Shown here piece after piece: positions 18,398 through 27,754 of a stretch of 64,000 nt of DNA; position 1 is the first letter of the stretch; each line of letters starts with the position of its first letter. The DNA comes from Desulfoluna limicola (GTDB lineage: Bacteria > Desulfobacterota > Desulfobacteria > Desulfobacterales > Desulfolunaceae), in NCBI RefSeq assembly GCF_021654575.1, contig NZ_AP024488.1:930001-994000 (forward strand), given 5' to 3'. Both the position numbers and the translations under genes were made by a program. Under the pieces are notes generated by a model. It was not told where the DNA came from, did not search any database, and saw only the letters and a program-made list of their open reading frames with translations.

Positions 18398-18595
18398 GCC
18401 TCCGGCGGCGAGGGGATGATCCCCTCGACCCCATGTGGCATCCCATTCGCCAGGGGCTCACGGGATGCGCAACGGGTGATGTGACCTGAGGCGCTGTAGC
18501 TTGTTTTGAAGGCGGATGTGATTTGACCCGAGGAACGAGGGGCAAAGCGCATCCGCAATCAGGTTTCCAGGTGCCTCCACCTGGCCGCCGGAGGC
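18398..18595. repeat. Interspersed palindromic element, full bipartite copy between trpE and trpG
   Basis: This 198 bp element runs from GCCTCCGGCGGC to GCCGCCGGAGGC. The left half has stem CGAGGGG/CCCCTCG. The right half has CCAGGTG/CACCTGG, outer stem GCGGATG/CATCCGC and the exact loop GAGGAACGA. It fills nearly the whole trpE-trpG gap. Confidence 0.9.
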
Positions 18596-18609
18596 ATGCC
18601 TTTTTCAAC

Positions 18610-20088
18610 TCATCTGGACGTGGCCAATTCAAGGGCCCTTTCGATGGCTTTGGCTTTGTTCACCGTCTCCTGCCGTTCGGTTTCGGGGTCGGAGTCGGCC
18701 ACGATGCCGGCACCGGCCCTGACGGTTAAGGTGCCGTCTTCGATGACGGCGGTACGGATGGTGATGGCCAGGTCCATGTTGCCGTTGAAGGAGAAGTAGC
18801 CCACGGCGCCGCCGTAGGGACCTCTGGGCGTCTCTTCCAGCTCTGCAATGATCTCCATGGCCCGAACCTTGGGGGCACCGGAGAGGGTCCCTGCCGGGAA
18901 GGTGGCTTTGACCAGGTGAAAAGCATCAAGGTCCTTTTTCAGGTCGCAGCAGATGTTGGAGACGAGGTGCATCACGTGGGAGTAGCGCTCTATCACCATG
19001 AGGTCGGTGACCTGAACGGTGCCTGTGGTGGCCACGCGGCCGAGGTCGTTTCGGCCGAGGTCCACGAGCATAAGGTGCTCGGCCCGCTCTTTTTCGTCTT
19101 TCAGGAGGTCATCGGCCAGCTTGCGGTCCTCCTGCTGGGAGTTGCCCCGGGGCCGGGTTCCGGCGATGGGGCGGACGGTGGCCACGCCCCGCTCCAGGCG
19201 CACCATGACCTCCGGGGAGGAACCCACGAGGCAGGTCTCGCCCAGGTTCATGAAGTAGAGATAGGGCGAGGGGTTCACGTAGCGCTGGGCCCGGTAAAGC
19301 TCCACGGGGCAGGGGGGCGCCTCGCAGGTAAAGGGCTGGGAGATAACCGCCTGGATGATCTCCCCGTCGAAGATCGCCTCACGGGTTTTGACCACCTTGG
19401 CTCGGAAGGCCTCCTCGGAGATAATAGGCTGGGGCACCAGGGGGGCGTCGGGCTTTTGGTCGGGCTCTTTGCCGTTGCCGTGCTCTACCTTTTCAATGAG
19501 GGCATTCAGTCGCTTTATACCGGAATCGTAGAGGGCTTGCATGTCCGGAGTGTCCTCTTTGAAGCAGAGTACCATGGCGACCATGGTGTGGCGGACGTTG
19601 TCAAAGAGAAGCATCTCGTCGGCCAGAACAAAGTGGGCCAGGGGCTTTTCTTTCGGGTGATCGTGGGGGATCTTTTCAAAGAACGAGACCATCTCATAGG
19701 TCATGAAGCCGGTGAGGCCGCCCTGGAACCGGGGCAGCTCGGGCAGTTCCGCTGCGTCGTAGCCGGCCATGAGGTCCCTGAGGACGTCGAGGGGCTCCCC
19801 GTTGTGAGGGGTATTGGTGACGGTTTTTCCGGATTTTACCTCCACGTGCTCCTCAAAAACGCGCACCTCCATACGTGCGGAGACCCCCATGAAGCTGTAG
19901 CGTCCCCAGCGCTCGCCACCCTCCACGCTCTCCAGCAGAAAAAGGGGCGCGTCCGGGGTGTAAAAGCGTGTGAGAAGGGACACCGGCGTCTCCTGGTCTG
20001 CCAGGATTTCCCTGCAGAGGGGAATAACGTCGGCACGCTCACCCAGGGCGGTAAAGGCGTCGCGTGAGGGGAATTCGGTGAGAAACAT
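18610..20088 (-). CDS. trpE: Anthranilate synthase component I
   Basis: This chorismate-using enzyme (492 residues) makes anthranilate with TrpG and is the usual target of tryptophan feedback inhibition. The feedback motif LLES followed by RYSFMG is at about 51-69. The catalytic region includes SSPEVMVRLERG, PIAGTRPRG and TLSGAPKVRAME. The start at 20088 has AAGGAG seven bases upstream. It is the first structural gene after the trpL leader and two terminator hairpins, so control is probably by both attenuation and feedback. Confidence 0.97.
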   Translation of the reverse strand: MFLTEFPSRDAFTALGERADVIPLCREILADQETPVSLLTRFYTPDAPLFLLESVEGGERWGRYSFMGVSARMEVRVFEEHVEVKSGKTVTNTPHNGEPLDVLRDLMAGYDAAELPELPRFQGGLTGFMTYEMVSFFEKIPHDHPKEKPLAHFVLADEMLLFDNVRHTMVAMVLCFKEDTPDMQALYDSGIKRLNALIEKVEHGNGKEPDQKPDAPLVPQPIISEEAFRAKVVKTREAIFDGEIIQAVISQPFTCEAPPCPVELYRAQRYVNPSPYLYFMNLGETCLVGSSPEVMVRLERGVATVRPIAGTRPRGNSQQEDRKLADDLLKDEKERAEHLMLVDLGRNDLGRVATTGTVQVTDLMVIERYSHVMHLVSNICCDLKKDLDAFHLVKATFPAGTLSGAPKVRAMEIIAELEETPRGPYGGAVGYFSFNGNMDLAITIRTAVIEDGTLTVRAGAGIVADSDPETERQETVNKAKAIERALELATSR

Positions 20089-20194
20089 CGGGCTCTCCTT
20101 GTGATGGCGTTTGCTCTTGAAAAATGAATACGATGCGTTTGCAGGTGGTTAACGAGTTGTGCGTTTCGCATCGGAGGTTGTATGGCTAAAAAAA

Positions 20195-20223
20195 AGGGCC
20201 GGTAACGTGAAGGTTACGGCCCT
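20195..20223 (-). terminator. Second trp leader terminator hairpin
   Basis: On the minus strand a hairpin with stem AGGGCCG/CGGCCCT plus an inner GTTA/TAAC pairing is followed by eight T residues (20188-20195). This is a canonical intrinsic terminator about 107 bases before trpE. Confidence 0.85.
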
Positions 20224-20234
20224 ATAAAATAAAA

Positions 20235-20263
20235 AGGGACCGTGAGGTGTGCTCACGGTCCCT
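20235..20263 (-). terminator. First trp leader terminator (attenuator) hairpin
   Basis: A perfect 12-bp stem (AGGGACCGTGAG with CTCACGGTCCCT) with a 5-base loop is followed on the minus strand by five T residues. It begins 24 bases after the trpL stop, the expected place for an attenuator. I could not resolve a unique antiterminator pairing by eye. Confidence 0.88.
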
Positions 20264-20287
20264 GTCAGGTTCAATTGGTTACAGAAG

Positions 20288-20389
20288 TCACCAGGTAAGG
20301 GTGTCGTGGGCAGACCTGTGATAGGAGGTGCGCCACCACCAACGTGTTGCGTAAAGATGTGATTTGTTTTGAGAGTTTACCATGTTCAT
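20288..20389 (-). CDS. trpL: trp operon leader peptide with Trp-Trp-Trp
   Basis: This is a 33-residue leader peptide found by reading the minus strand between the trp promoter and the attenuator. It starts MNMVNSQ at ATG 20389 after TAAGGAAAACC, has three consecutive TGG codons (residues 17-19, in TRWWWR) and a fourth Trp as its last residue before TGA. Four Trp in 33 residues, a ribosome site, and an intrinsic terminator just downstream are the hallmarks of ribosome-mediated attenuation. Stalling at the Trp codons would favour readthrough into trpE when charged tRNA-Trp is scarce. A longer overlapping frame (20271-20645) lacks Trp codons and is not used. Confidence 0.9.
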   Translation of the reverse strand: MNMVNSQNKSHLYATRWWWRTSYHRSAHDTLTW

Positions 20390-20460
20390 GGTTTTCCTTA
20401 CAACGTTGGTTTGTGAGTCTGTGTGATTCGTGTGAAACCATCTTGTGTATCGTGGAGGTT

Positions 20461-20489
20461 GTTATACAAAGCCGAGGGGCGGGTGTCAA
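20461..20489 (-). promoter_or_regulatory. trp operon promoter
   Basis: On the minus strand TTGACA (20484-20489) is followed after 17 bases by TATAAC (20461-20466), a near-consensus sigma-70 promoter. Transcription would start about 20454, some 65 bases before trpL. Confidence 0.85.
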
Positions 20490-20540
20490 CAAATGTTTCT
20501 GTAAGTAGAAACATTTTTTTGTAGCCGATCCAATGCTGTG

Positions 20541-20569
20541 TTGATAAAGAGTTAAAATTTTGAGATAAT
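20541..20569 (+). promoter_or_regulatory. Putative glycogen cluster promoter
   Basis: On the plus strand TTGATA (20541-20546) and GATAAT (20564-20569) are separated by 17 bases, each one mismatch from consensus. It is divergent from and about 50 bases away from the trp promoter. The remaining spacer to glgP (20570-20783) shows no gene. Confidence 0.6.
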
Positions 20570-20783
20570 CGAAGGGCTTGTGTGGCCGGTCCTCATCGGC
20601 GCATTCCGCTACCCATCCTTTGGTTATGGCCGTATTCCCCGACAATTTGTCTCCTTTTCGCCCGTTTCTTTTTGCCTGTGCGTTCCCGCCGGCCCGGATG
20701 GCTCGTTATTTCCATAAACTCGAGACGGTTTTTTAACGCCCGGAGTGCGCGTTCTGTTACCCCCATAGTCATGGAAAAAAAAG

Positions 20784-23243
20784 ATGAAGAGCTTTGATGG
20801 CATGCGCCTTGAAAATACACAGGAAGCGCTTCAGGCAGTGGTGTCCCATCACCTGCGCTACTCCCTTGGGCGGGACTGGAAGATGGCCACCATTCGAGAA
20901 ATTTACTGGGCCATCTCCCTTGCGGTTCGCGATCGTCTTTTTGATCGTCTTTTTGAGACGGAGAAGCGATATCAGCAAGGAGGCGTGAAACGGGTATACT
21001 ACCTCTCCATGGAGTTTCTCATGGGGCGGGCGTTGGGAAACAACTTGTGCAACCTGAAGCTGTTTGATTCCTTTAAACAGGCCATGGAGGAGATGGGGGT
21101 GGACCTTGAGGAGGTTCGAGAGTGCACCGCCGATGCCGCCCTTGGAAACGGGGGGTTGGGCCGGCTCGCGGCCTGCTTTCTCGATTCCCTGGCTACCCTG
21201 GGGATTCCCGGGTACGGGTATGGGATCAACTACGAGTTCGGCCATTTCAAGCAGGAGTTCAGCCACGGCTACCAGAGGGAGACCTCGGACAACTGGCTGA
21301 AGCGGGGAAACCCCTGGCAGATTGCCAGACCCGATGAGGCCTGCCTCGTACCGCTCTTCGGAAGGATTCTCCACACCCATGATAGAAAAGGGGACTACAG
21401 CCCCATGTGGCTGGACTGGGAGATGGTGGTGGGGGTACCCTTTGACATGCCCATCGTTGGGTACGGCGGCGAAACGGTGAACACCCTCAGGCTCTTTTCC
21501 GCGAAATCCTCCGAGGAGTTCGACGTCGAGATCTTCAACGACGGGGATTACCATGAGGCGGTAAAAAACAAGATCTCATCGGAGAATATCTCCAAGGTTC
21601 TTTACCCCTCGGACTCGTTTCGTGCGGGGCGTCTCCTGCGCCTGGTCCAGGAGTACTTTTTTGTGGCCTGTTCCATTCGGGACATCGCCACCATTTTTCT
21701 TCGCAGTTACGACAACTTTGACCTCTTCCCAAGCAAGGTGGCCATTCAGCTCAACGACACCCACCCGGCCCTGGCCATTTCCGAACTGATGCGGTTCCTC
21801 GTGGATGAGCACGCCTTGCCCTGGGAGCGGGCCTGGTCCATCACCGAGCGGACCTTCGGTTACACCAACCATACGTTGCTGCCCGAGGCCCTTGAAAAGT
21901 GGCCGGTGAGCCTCATGGAGTACGTGGCCCCACGCCACCTTCAAATAATTTACGAGATCAACCGCCGGTTTCTGGAGCAGATTACCGTTCGCTGGCCCGG
22001 GGACGAGGCACTGGTGCGCAACGTCTCCATCATTGAGGAGGGGGATGAAAAGCAGGTGCGCATGTCCCACCTGGCCATGGTGGGAAGTCACTCGGTGAAC
22101 GGGGTGGCGGCCCTTCACACCGAGCTCCTCAAGAGCCACCTCTTGCCTGATTTTTATAAGCTCTGGCCGAAAAAGTTCAACAACAAGACCAACGGGGTGA
22201 CCCCCAGACGGTGGCTGTTGAAAGCCAACCCGGGGCTTTCGGACCTGATAACCGAAACCATTGGGGACGGGTGGATCCGGGACTTGAGAAAGCTCAAGGC
22301 CCTGGAAGCCTATGCGGAGGATGCCGGCTTTCTTGAAGGGCTGATGGCTGTGAAGCGGGCGAACAAGGAGAGGCTGGCCACCCTGATCAAACGTGACGCC
22401 CATGTGACGGTGGACCCGGACACCCTTTTTGACGTACATGCCAAAAGAATCCACGAGTACAAACGCCAGCTTTTGAAGGCCCTTCATGTCGCTCACCAGT
22501 TCCTTCAGATTATCGACGACGGCAAATACCCGGAGGTGCCGCGTACCTACATCTTCGCAGGCAAGGCGGCCCCCGGATACAAGGTGGCCAAGCAGATCAT
22601 CAAGCTGATCAACAACGTTGCCGCTGTGGTCAATGCCCACCCGAAAGCCCGTGAGTATGTAAGGGTCGCCTTTGTGCCCGATTATCGGGTGACCGTGGCC
22701 GAAAAGATCATTCCAGGTGCCGATGTCAGTGAGCAGATCTCCACCGCCGGTACCGAGGCCTCCGGAACGGGGAACATGAAGTTTGCCATGAACGGGGCGC
22801 TTACCGTGGGGACCTGCGACGGGGCGAACATTGAGATCATGAATGAGGTGGGGCGCGAGAATATCTTTATCTTCGGCCATGATGTGGAGGGGATCCGAGC
22901 CCTTCGGGAAGGTCGGGAGTACAACCCCTGGGATCTCTACGAAAATGATCCGGCTGTCAAACGGATCCTGGACGCCTTTTCAGGGGACCTCTTCTGTCCC
23001 GTGGAGCCGGGACTCTTCCGGTGGGTGTTCGAACACCTGCTCTACGGGCGGGACATCTATTACCATGTGGCCGACCTGCCCTCTTACCTTTCTGTCCAGG
23101 AGGATGTGGACCGGTGCTTCCTGGATACGTCAACGTGGGCAGGCCATGTGGTTCGAAACATCGCCAATACCGGCACCTTCTCCAGCGACCGGACCATTCT
23201 GGAGTACGCCCGGGATATCTGGGGCGTGGGGCCGGCGCTGTAG
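20784..23243 (+). CDS. glgP: Glycogen/alpha-glucan phosphorylase
   Basis: This GT35 enzyme (819 residues) releases glucose 1-phosphate from alpha-1,4-glucan ends. The PLP-binding motif EASGTGNMKFAMNGA contains the cofactor lysine (near residue 662), and the N-terminal signatures ALGNGGLGRLAACF and the GYGINYEFG loop are intact. Full length matches bacterial and eukaryotic phosphorylases. It is the first gene of a four-gene glycogen cluster and is followed after 27 bases by the debranching enzyme. The start at 20784 has only a weak GGA-type site; the next in-frame Met (residue 7) is an alternative. Confidence 0.96.
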   Translation: MKSFDGMRLENTQEALQAVVSHHLRYSLGRDWKMATIREIYWAISLAVRDRLFDRLFETEKRYQQGGVKRVYYLSMEFLMGRALGNNLCNLKLFDSFKQAMEEMGVDLEEVRECTADAALGNGGLGRLAACFLDSLATLGIPGYGYGINYEFGHFKQEFSHGYQRETSDNWLKRGNPWQIARPDEACLVPLFGRILHTHDRKGDYSPMWLDWEMVVGVPFDMPIVGYGGETVNTLRLFSAKSSEEFDVEIFNDGDYHEAVKNKISSENISKVLYPSDSFRAGRLLRLVQEYFFVACSIRDIATIFLRSYDNFDLFPSKVAIQLNDTHPALAISELMRFLVDEHALPWERAWSITERTFGYTNHTLLPEALEKWPVSLMEYVAPRHLQIIYEINRRFLEQITVRWPGDEALVRNVSIIEEGDEKQVRMSHLAMVGSHSVNGVAALHTELLKSHLLPDFYKLWPKKFNNKTNGVTPRRWLLKANPGLSDLITETIGDGWIRDLRKLKALEAYAEDAGFLEGLMAVKRANKERLATLIKRDAHVTVDPDTLFDVHAKRIHEYKRQLLKALHVAHQFLQIIDDGKYPEVPRTYIFAGKAAPGYKVAKQIIKLINNVAAVVNAHPKAREYVRVAFVPDYRVTVAEKIIPGADVSEQISTAGTEASGTGNMKFAMNGALTVGTCDGANIEIMNEVGRENIFIFGHDVEGIRALREGREYNPWDLYENDPAVKRILDAFSGDLFCPVEPGLFRWVFEHLLYGRDIYYHVADLPSYLSVQEDVDRCFLDTSTWAGHVVRNIANTGTFSSDRTILEYARDIWGVGPAL

Positions 23244-23270
23244 GGCAATCACTTATCGGGATATCTCCCC

Positions 23271-26200
23271 ATGGAACCAACCGACGCAACGAGATCGGCC
23301 TCTTTTTTGAGTCAGACGCCGGTGCCAGGCAGCTCCCTGGTCCGGTACGAAGGGGAGACCCTTGCCTTTGTTCTCCGGGTGGCGGAGGGGCATGAAGGCG
23401 AGGGGGTGGTGCGGACCAACTTAGGGTTCACCGCCCCGGAGATCGAGGAGTCCTGCCCCTCCTATCCTGAGAATGCATGGCGGGATATTCCCATGCGCCC
23501 CGATGGCGAGGGGCGCTTTCGCCTGACTTTGCCGATCACCGAAGTCGGGTACTTTGAAGCCACATGTTGCCTGAAGCAGAAAGGCCAGAAGCAGGAGGAG
23601 GCGATTGCCTGGATCGGTGGCGGTAACGTGAGGGTTCATGTCAAGCCGGCGGCCACCTGCTGTTCCGCTATCATTTATAATGCCTTCCTTCGTCAGTTCG
23701 GCCCCTCCATGCTCCTCGATAAAGAAGCGGTGCGACCCTATGGGGATGCCACGACCTCGCTGGAGCGGGATGGGTATACGGTGATCCCACCTTCGGGGAC
23801 CTTGCGAACCTTTGCGCATTACCTCGATTTTATCGTCGGCAAGCTGGGGTGCAACGTCATTCAGCTGCTTCCGGTGAACCCGCTGCCCACAACCTTCGGT
23901 AAAATGGGGCGGTTTGGCAGCCCTTACGCGTCCTTGAGTTTTACCGGCGTGGAGCCTTCCCTTGCAGAGTTTGATCGCAAACGAACGCCTGTGGAACAGT
24001 TTGTGGATTTGATGGATGCGGTTCATGCCAGGGGTGCCAAGGTAATCCTGGACCTGGCGGCCAATCATACGGGCTGGGCCAGCTGGATTCATGAGGCCCA
24101 TCCCGAGTGGGTTCTCCGCAAAGCCGACGGTGAGATTGTCTCCCCCGGAGCCTGGGGGGTGGTCTGGGAGGACCTGACGGAGCTGGACCATTTCAGCCCC
24201 GGTCTTGCGGACCACCTTGCGGAGGCGTTCCTTGTCTGGTGCAAAAGAGGCGTGGACGGATTTCGCTGCGATGCGGGGTACATGATCCCAGCGCGGATCT
24301 GGACGGAGGTGGTGGAAACGGTGCGGGCGGCCTATCCCCACACCATCTTCCTGCTGGAGGGGCTGGGGGGGGGGATCGACGCCACACGGGAGATTCTTGG
24401 TCGTTGCGGCTTTGACTGGGGATACTCCGAGCTGTTTCAGAACGAAGACAAACGAGCCGTGGAGAACTATGTGCGGGAGATGACCGAGATTTCGAGGTCT
24501 GACGGGCTTCTGGTCAATTTTGCCGAGACCCACGACAACAACCGGCTTGCATCGGTCTCGGCGTGCTACGCGAGGCACCGAACGGCCCTTTGTGCGCTCC
24601 TCTCCATCAATGGGAGCTTTGGGTACGCCAACGGGGTGGAGTGGCTGGCCACGGAAAAAATCGATGTGCATGGGGCCTCAGGGCTCAACTGGGGTGCGGA
24701 GGAAAACCTGGTGGAGCACCTCGCCCGGATCTCCACCGTGTTAAAGCATCACCCCTGTTTTTACGAAGGAACGGAGCTTACGATTCTGGAAACGTCCTCG
24801 GAAAGCACCGTGGTGGTGCGACGAGACCATGAGGAGACGGGAAAGAGCCTTTGGGTGGTGGCAAACACCGATTGCAGGAGGCGGGCCACGGCCCATTGGG
24901 ATGGAGAGGGGGCAGGCAAAGGGCCCTTTTGGGACCTGCTGACGGGAGACGAGGTGGTTCCATCCCTGACAAATGGGGCCATGGTGCTTGAGTTGATGCC
25001 GGGCTCGGTTCGTTGCCTTACCACTGATCCGGGTGAGGTGGGGCAGGTGGCCATCCATGGGAGAATGCCGTCGGTGTGGCCCGACCATTTGCATCGTAAG
25101 GTTCTGGTCGCGGCGTGCCTCAAAGTGCACACCTTTTACCACGGGCTGGTGGACTGCTCGTCCTTTTCCCTTGATGACGCCATCTTGAGGTTTTCAGGGG
25201 ACCCGGAAGGCTACCTTCGCAGGGAGAATCCGTTCTCCATGGAGACGCGCACCGTGGTCTGGCGCTGGCCCATGGATTGTCACCGGGAGGTGCTGATACC
25301 CCCGGATCATTTTCTTCTTGTGCGCTGCCCTCATCCTTTTCGGGTCCTGAGGGAGGTGGGCGGGGTGACCTGTGGCGCAGAGACCGGCATCCGGCTTCCC
25401 GAAGGAGAGGTGGTGTCCCTTTTTATGCCGGTGCGGGACAAGGGCGAAACCCAAGGGGGGCGGCTTTTGCTTACTGTCTTCCCCGGGGATGGGGTGCGCC
25501 ACGACTCCGGAACACTCCACTACCTGACGGCACGGGAGCCTAAGACTCTCCCCCTTCTTTTCAATCGTGGCGACACCCCCTTTCCCAGAATGGTTATCGG
25601 TCCCAACGGAAAAGGCGCCCTGGTGCGCGTGCCGGTGGAACGGGAGTGTATCTTAAGCAAGTATGACGCACTGCTTGCCGCCAACCTGAACCCGTCATGC
25701 CCGGAAGATCGTCGGGTTATCTGGACGCGGTGTCGCGCCTGGGTCTCCTATGGTGGTTTCTCCTTTCCCCTGGCTCAGGAGTACCTGAAGAGCTTCCGCT
25801 CAGGTCATGGCATGGTGGGGCTCTGGACGTACCTCGTGCCGGTGGGCAATGGCAAACTGGTTCAGGTGGCGGTGCGGCTTGAGGGGGTGGAAGGAGAAAA
25901 CCGAACCCGCCTTGGCTTTCGGCGGACCGTAGCCCCCTTTGCCAGAATGCTGGAGGCCCATGAGCCCGTGGGGCTGATCTTAAGACCTGACATCGAGGAT
26001 CGCAGCTTTCACGAGACCACCAAAGCCTATACCGGGCCTGAAACCAGGTGGCCCGGACGTATCACCCATGTAAAAAGTGGGTTCTCCTTTGAGCTTTCCG
26101 GGGGCAATACGTTTGCCATGCAACTCTCCAACGGGTGTTACCACCCCTCACCCATGTGGGATTACATGGTCCAGCTTCCCCTGGAGCATGAGCGCGGAAT

Positions 26201-27563
26201 GGACGCCACCACAGATCTGTTCAGCCCTGGCTACATGAAGGCCATGTTGCGGGAGGGGGAAGGCACCATGGTGGAGGGCGAGGTGGTTGTGCTTGGAACC
26301 GGACAGGAGGTCCCGGCCCTCACACCCCGGGCCGGTCCGGTTATGGATGAAGGTGAGGTTTCCGTCTCCCCGGAGACGTTGATGGCACGCTCCCTGGCGA
26401 GCTATCTAGTGCAACGGGGAGAGCACGAGTCCGTGATCGCGGGCTTCCCCTGGTTTCTGGACTGGGGGCGGGACTCCCTCATCTGCGTTCGGGGCCTTCA
26501 GGCTGCAGGCCTTGTGGATGATGCAAGGGCGGTGCTTAGCCAGTTCGGACAGTTTGAAGTAAGCGGAACCTTGCCCAACATGATTCTCGGGGGCAACACC
26601 GACAACCGCGATACCTCCGACGCTCCTTTGTGGTTTGCCGTGGCCGCCTTTGAAATGGCCGAGGCTCATGGTGGCGACGGGCTTTTTGATGAGACGATGG
26701 GGGGGCGCCCACTTCGTGAGATTCTTCTCTCCATTGGCAAGCACTTTGTCGCGGGGACCCCAAACGGCGTTGCCATGGACCCGGTGTCTGGCCTTGTCTT
26801 CAGTCCCGTTCATTTTACCTGGATGGATACCGATCACCCGGCCTGCACACCAAGGGCCGGTTATTGCATTGAAATTCAGGCCCTGTGGTATCGCACCCTC
26901 ATCGGGCTCAGCCGGATGGACGTCAAGGGACACAGCACCTGGGGCTCTTTGGCAAAGAAGGTGAAAGCATCAGTCCTTGATCTCTTTGTCAGGCCAAACC
27001 AGGGGTACCTTGCCGATTGCCTCCACACCGACGAACCCATTCCGGCGGTGGACGCAAACGCCGATGATCACCTGAGGCCCAACCAGCTTCTGGCCGTTAC
27101 CCTCGGCCTTGTGAATGATCCGGCCCTGGCCCGGAAGATTGTGGAGGCGTGTCGCGACTTGGTGGTGCCGGGCGGCTTGAGGAGCCTCGCCGACCGTGAG
27201 GTGATTTTCCCCTTGCACGTGGGTTGGAAAGGGGAGGCCCTGAATAACCCGCACCGACCCTACAAAGGGGTCTACGAAGGGGACGAAGAGCGCCAGCGAA
27301 AACCGGCCTACCACAATGGGACGGCCTGGGGCTGGCTTTATCCTCTCTTTTGCGAGTCATGGGCCTGCGCCTTTGGGGAAGAGGGGGAGGCCACAGCCCT
27401 GGCTCTTCTCAACGCAGCTTTGCCCCACGCCCTCTCCGGATGCTACGGCCACCTGCCGGAGATCATGGATGGCGACGCCCCCCACACACCTCGCGGATGC
27501 GATGCCCAGGCATGGAGCGTGAGCGAATGGCTCCGGGTGAAGAAAAAATTGACCAGGGGATGA
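23271..27563 (+). CDS. Bifunctional glycogen debranching enzyme (GH13 transferase plus GH133 glucosidase)
   Basis: This 1430-residue fusion should both transfer maltooligosaccharides and hydrolyse the alpha-1,6 stub, as in eukaryotic debranching enzyme. Residues about 125-520 are a GH13 barrel with the nucleophile region GVDGFRCDAGY, acid/base LLEGLGGG and the third acid in FAETHDNNR. The C-terminal part (about 1030-1430) is an amylo-alpha-1,6-glucosidase (GH133) with FPWFLDWGRDSLI and a late AWSVSEWLRV. About 500 middle residues are not assigned. Bacterial debranching is more often done by a separate GlgX or a lone GH133 protein. Its last codons lie in a repeat element. It sits between glgP and glgA. 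Confidence 0.9.
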   Translation: MEPTDATRSASFLSQTPVPGSSLVRYEGETLAFVLRVAEGHEGEGVVRTNLGFTAPEIEESCPSYPENAWRDIPMRPDGEGRFRLTLPITEVGYFEATCCLKQKGQKQEEAIAWIGGGNVRVHVKPAATCCSAIIYNAFLRQFGPSMLLDKEAVRPYGDATTSLERDGYTVIPPSGTLRTFAHYLDFIVGKLGCNVIQLLPVNPLPTTFGKMGRFGSPYASLSFTGVEPSLAEFDRKRTPVEQFVDLMDAVHARGAKVILDLAANHTGWASWIHEAHPEWVLRKADGEIVSPGAWGVVWEDLTELDHFSPGLADHLAEAFLVWCKRGVDGFRCDAGYMIPARIWTEVVETVRAAYPHTIFLLEGLGGGIDATREILGRCGFDWGYSELFQNEDKRAVENYVREMTEISRSDGLLVNFAETHDNNRLASVSACYARHRTALCALLSINGSFGYANGVEWLATEKIDVHGASGLNWGAEENLVEHLARISTVLKHHPCFYEGTELTILETSSESTVVVRRDHEETGKSLWVVANTDCRRRATAHWDGEGAGKGPFWDLLTGDEVVPSLTNGAMVLELMPGSVRCLTTDPGEVGQVAIHGRMPSVWPDHLHRKVLVAACLKVHTFYHGLVDCSSFSLDDAILRFSGDPEGYLRRENPFSMETRTVVWRWPMDCHREVLIPPDHFLLVRCPHPFRVLREVGGVTCGAETGIRLPEGEVVSLFMPVRDKGETQGGRLLLTVFPGDGVRHDSGTLHYLTAREPKTLPLLFNRGDTPFPRMVIGPNGKGALVRVPVERECILSKYDALLAANLNPSCPEDRRVIWTRCRAWVSYGGFSFPLAQEYLKSFRSGHGMVGLWTYLVPVGNGKLVQVAVRLEGVEGENRTRLGFRRTVAPFARMLEAHEPVGLILRPDIEDRSFHETTKAYTGPETRWPGRITHVKSGFSFELSGGNTFAMQLSNGCYHPSPMWDYMVQLPLEHERGMDATTDLFSPGYMKAMLREGEGTMVEGEVVVLGTGQEVPALTPRAGPVMDEGEVSVSPETLMARSLASYLVQRGEHESVIAGFPWFLDWGRDSLICVRGLQAAGLVDDARAVLSQFGQFEVSGTLPNMILGGNTDNRDTSDAPLWFAVAAFEMAEAHGGDGLFDETMGGRPLREILLSIGKHFVAGTPNGVAMDPVSGLVFSPVHFTWMDTDHPACTPRAGYCIEIQALWYRTLIGLSRMDVKGHSTWGSLAKKVKASVLDLFVRPNQGYLADCLHTDEPIPAVDANADDHLRPNQLLAVTLGLVNDPALARKIVEACRDLVVPGGLRSLADREVIFPLHVGWKGEALNNPHRPYKGVYEGDEERQRKPAYHNGTAWGWLYPLFCESWACAFGEEGEATALALLNAALPHALSGCYGHLPEIMDGDAPHTPRGCDAQAWSVSEWLRVKKKLTRG

Positions 27564-27635
27564 ATCCCAGGTTCGCGAATGCTCCACCCCTCGTTCCTCG
27601 GGGTGATCACATTCGCTGACGGGCTGCGCCCGTGG
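27553..27635. repeat. Palindromic element half copy overlapping the debranching gene end
   Basis: It starts with a decayed CCAGGGG stem. A GCGAATG/CATTCGC outer stem encloses CACCCC/GGGGTG around the exact loop TCGTTCCTC. The first 11 bases are the last codons and stop of the debranching gene. Confidence 0.8.
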
Positions 27636-27754
27636 AATAAATCGACGTTTCTCTGGCAGTCGGAGTTGTTTAGGTGAAAGCCAACTCCTCAGAATTACGA
27701 AATCATATCTGGAATATCTCGAAGCTTGTGAATGCAATTAAACAATCACCAGCT

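Noticed and set aside
18916-20067. 383-codon plus-strand frame opposite trpE
   Set aside because: Antisense shadow of trpE, His/Gly/Val-rich with no motif.
20271-20645. 124-codon frame over the trp leader as a protein gene
   Set aside because: It crosses the promoter and contains no Trp codon. The 33-residue frame with WWW and its own ribosome site explains the region better.
21576-22880. 434-codon minus-strand frame opposite glgP
   Set aside because: Antisense shadow of the phosphorylase gene, which has all family motifs.
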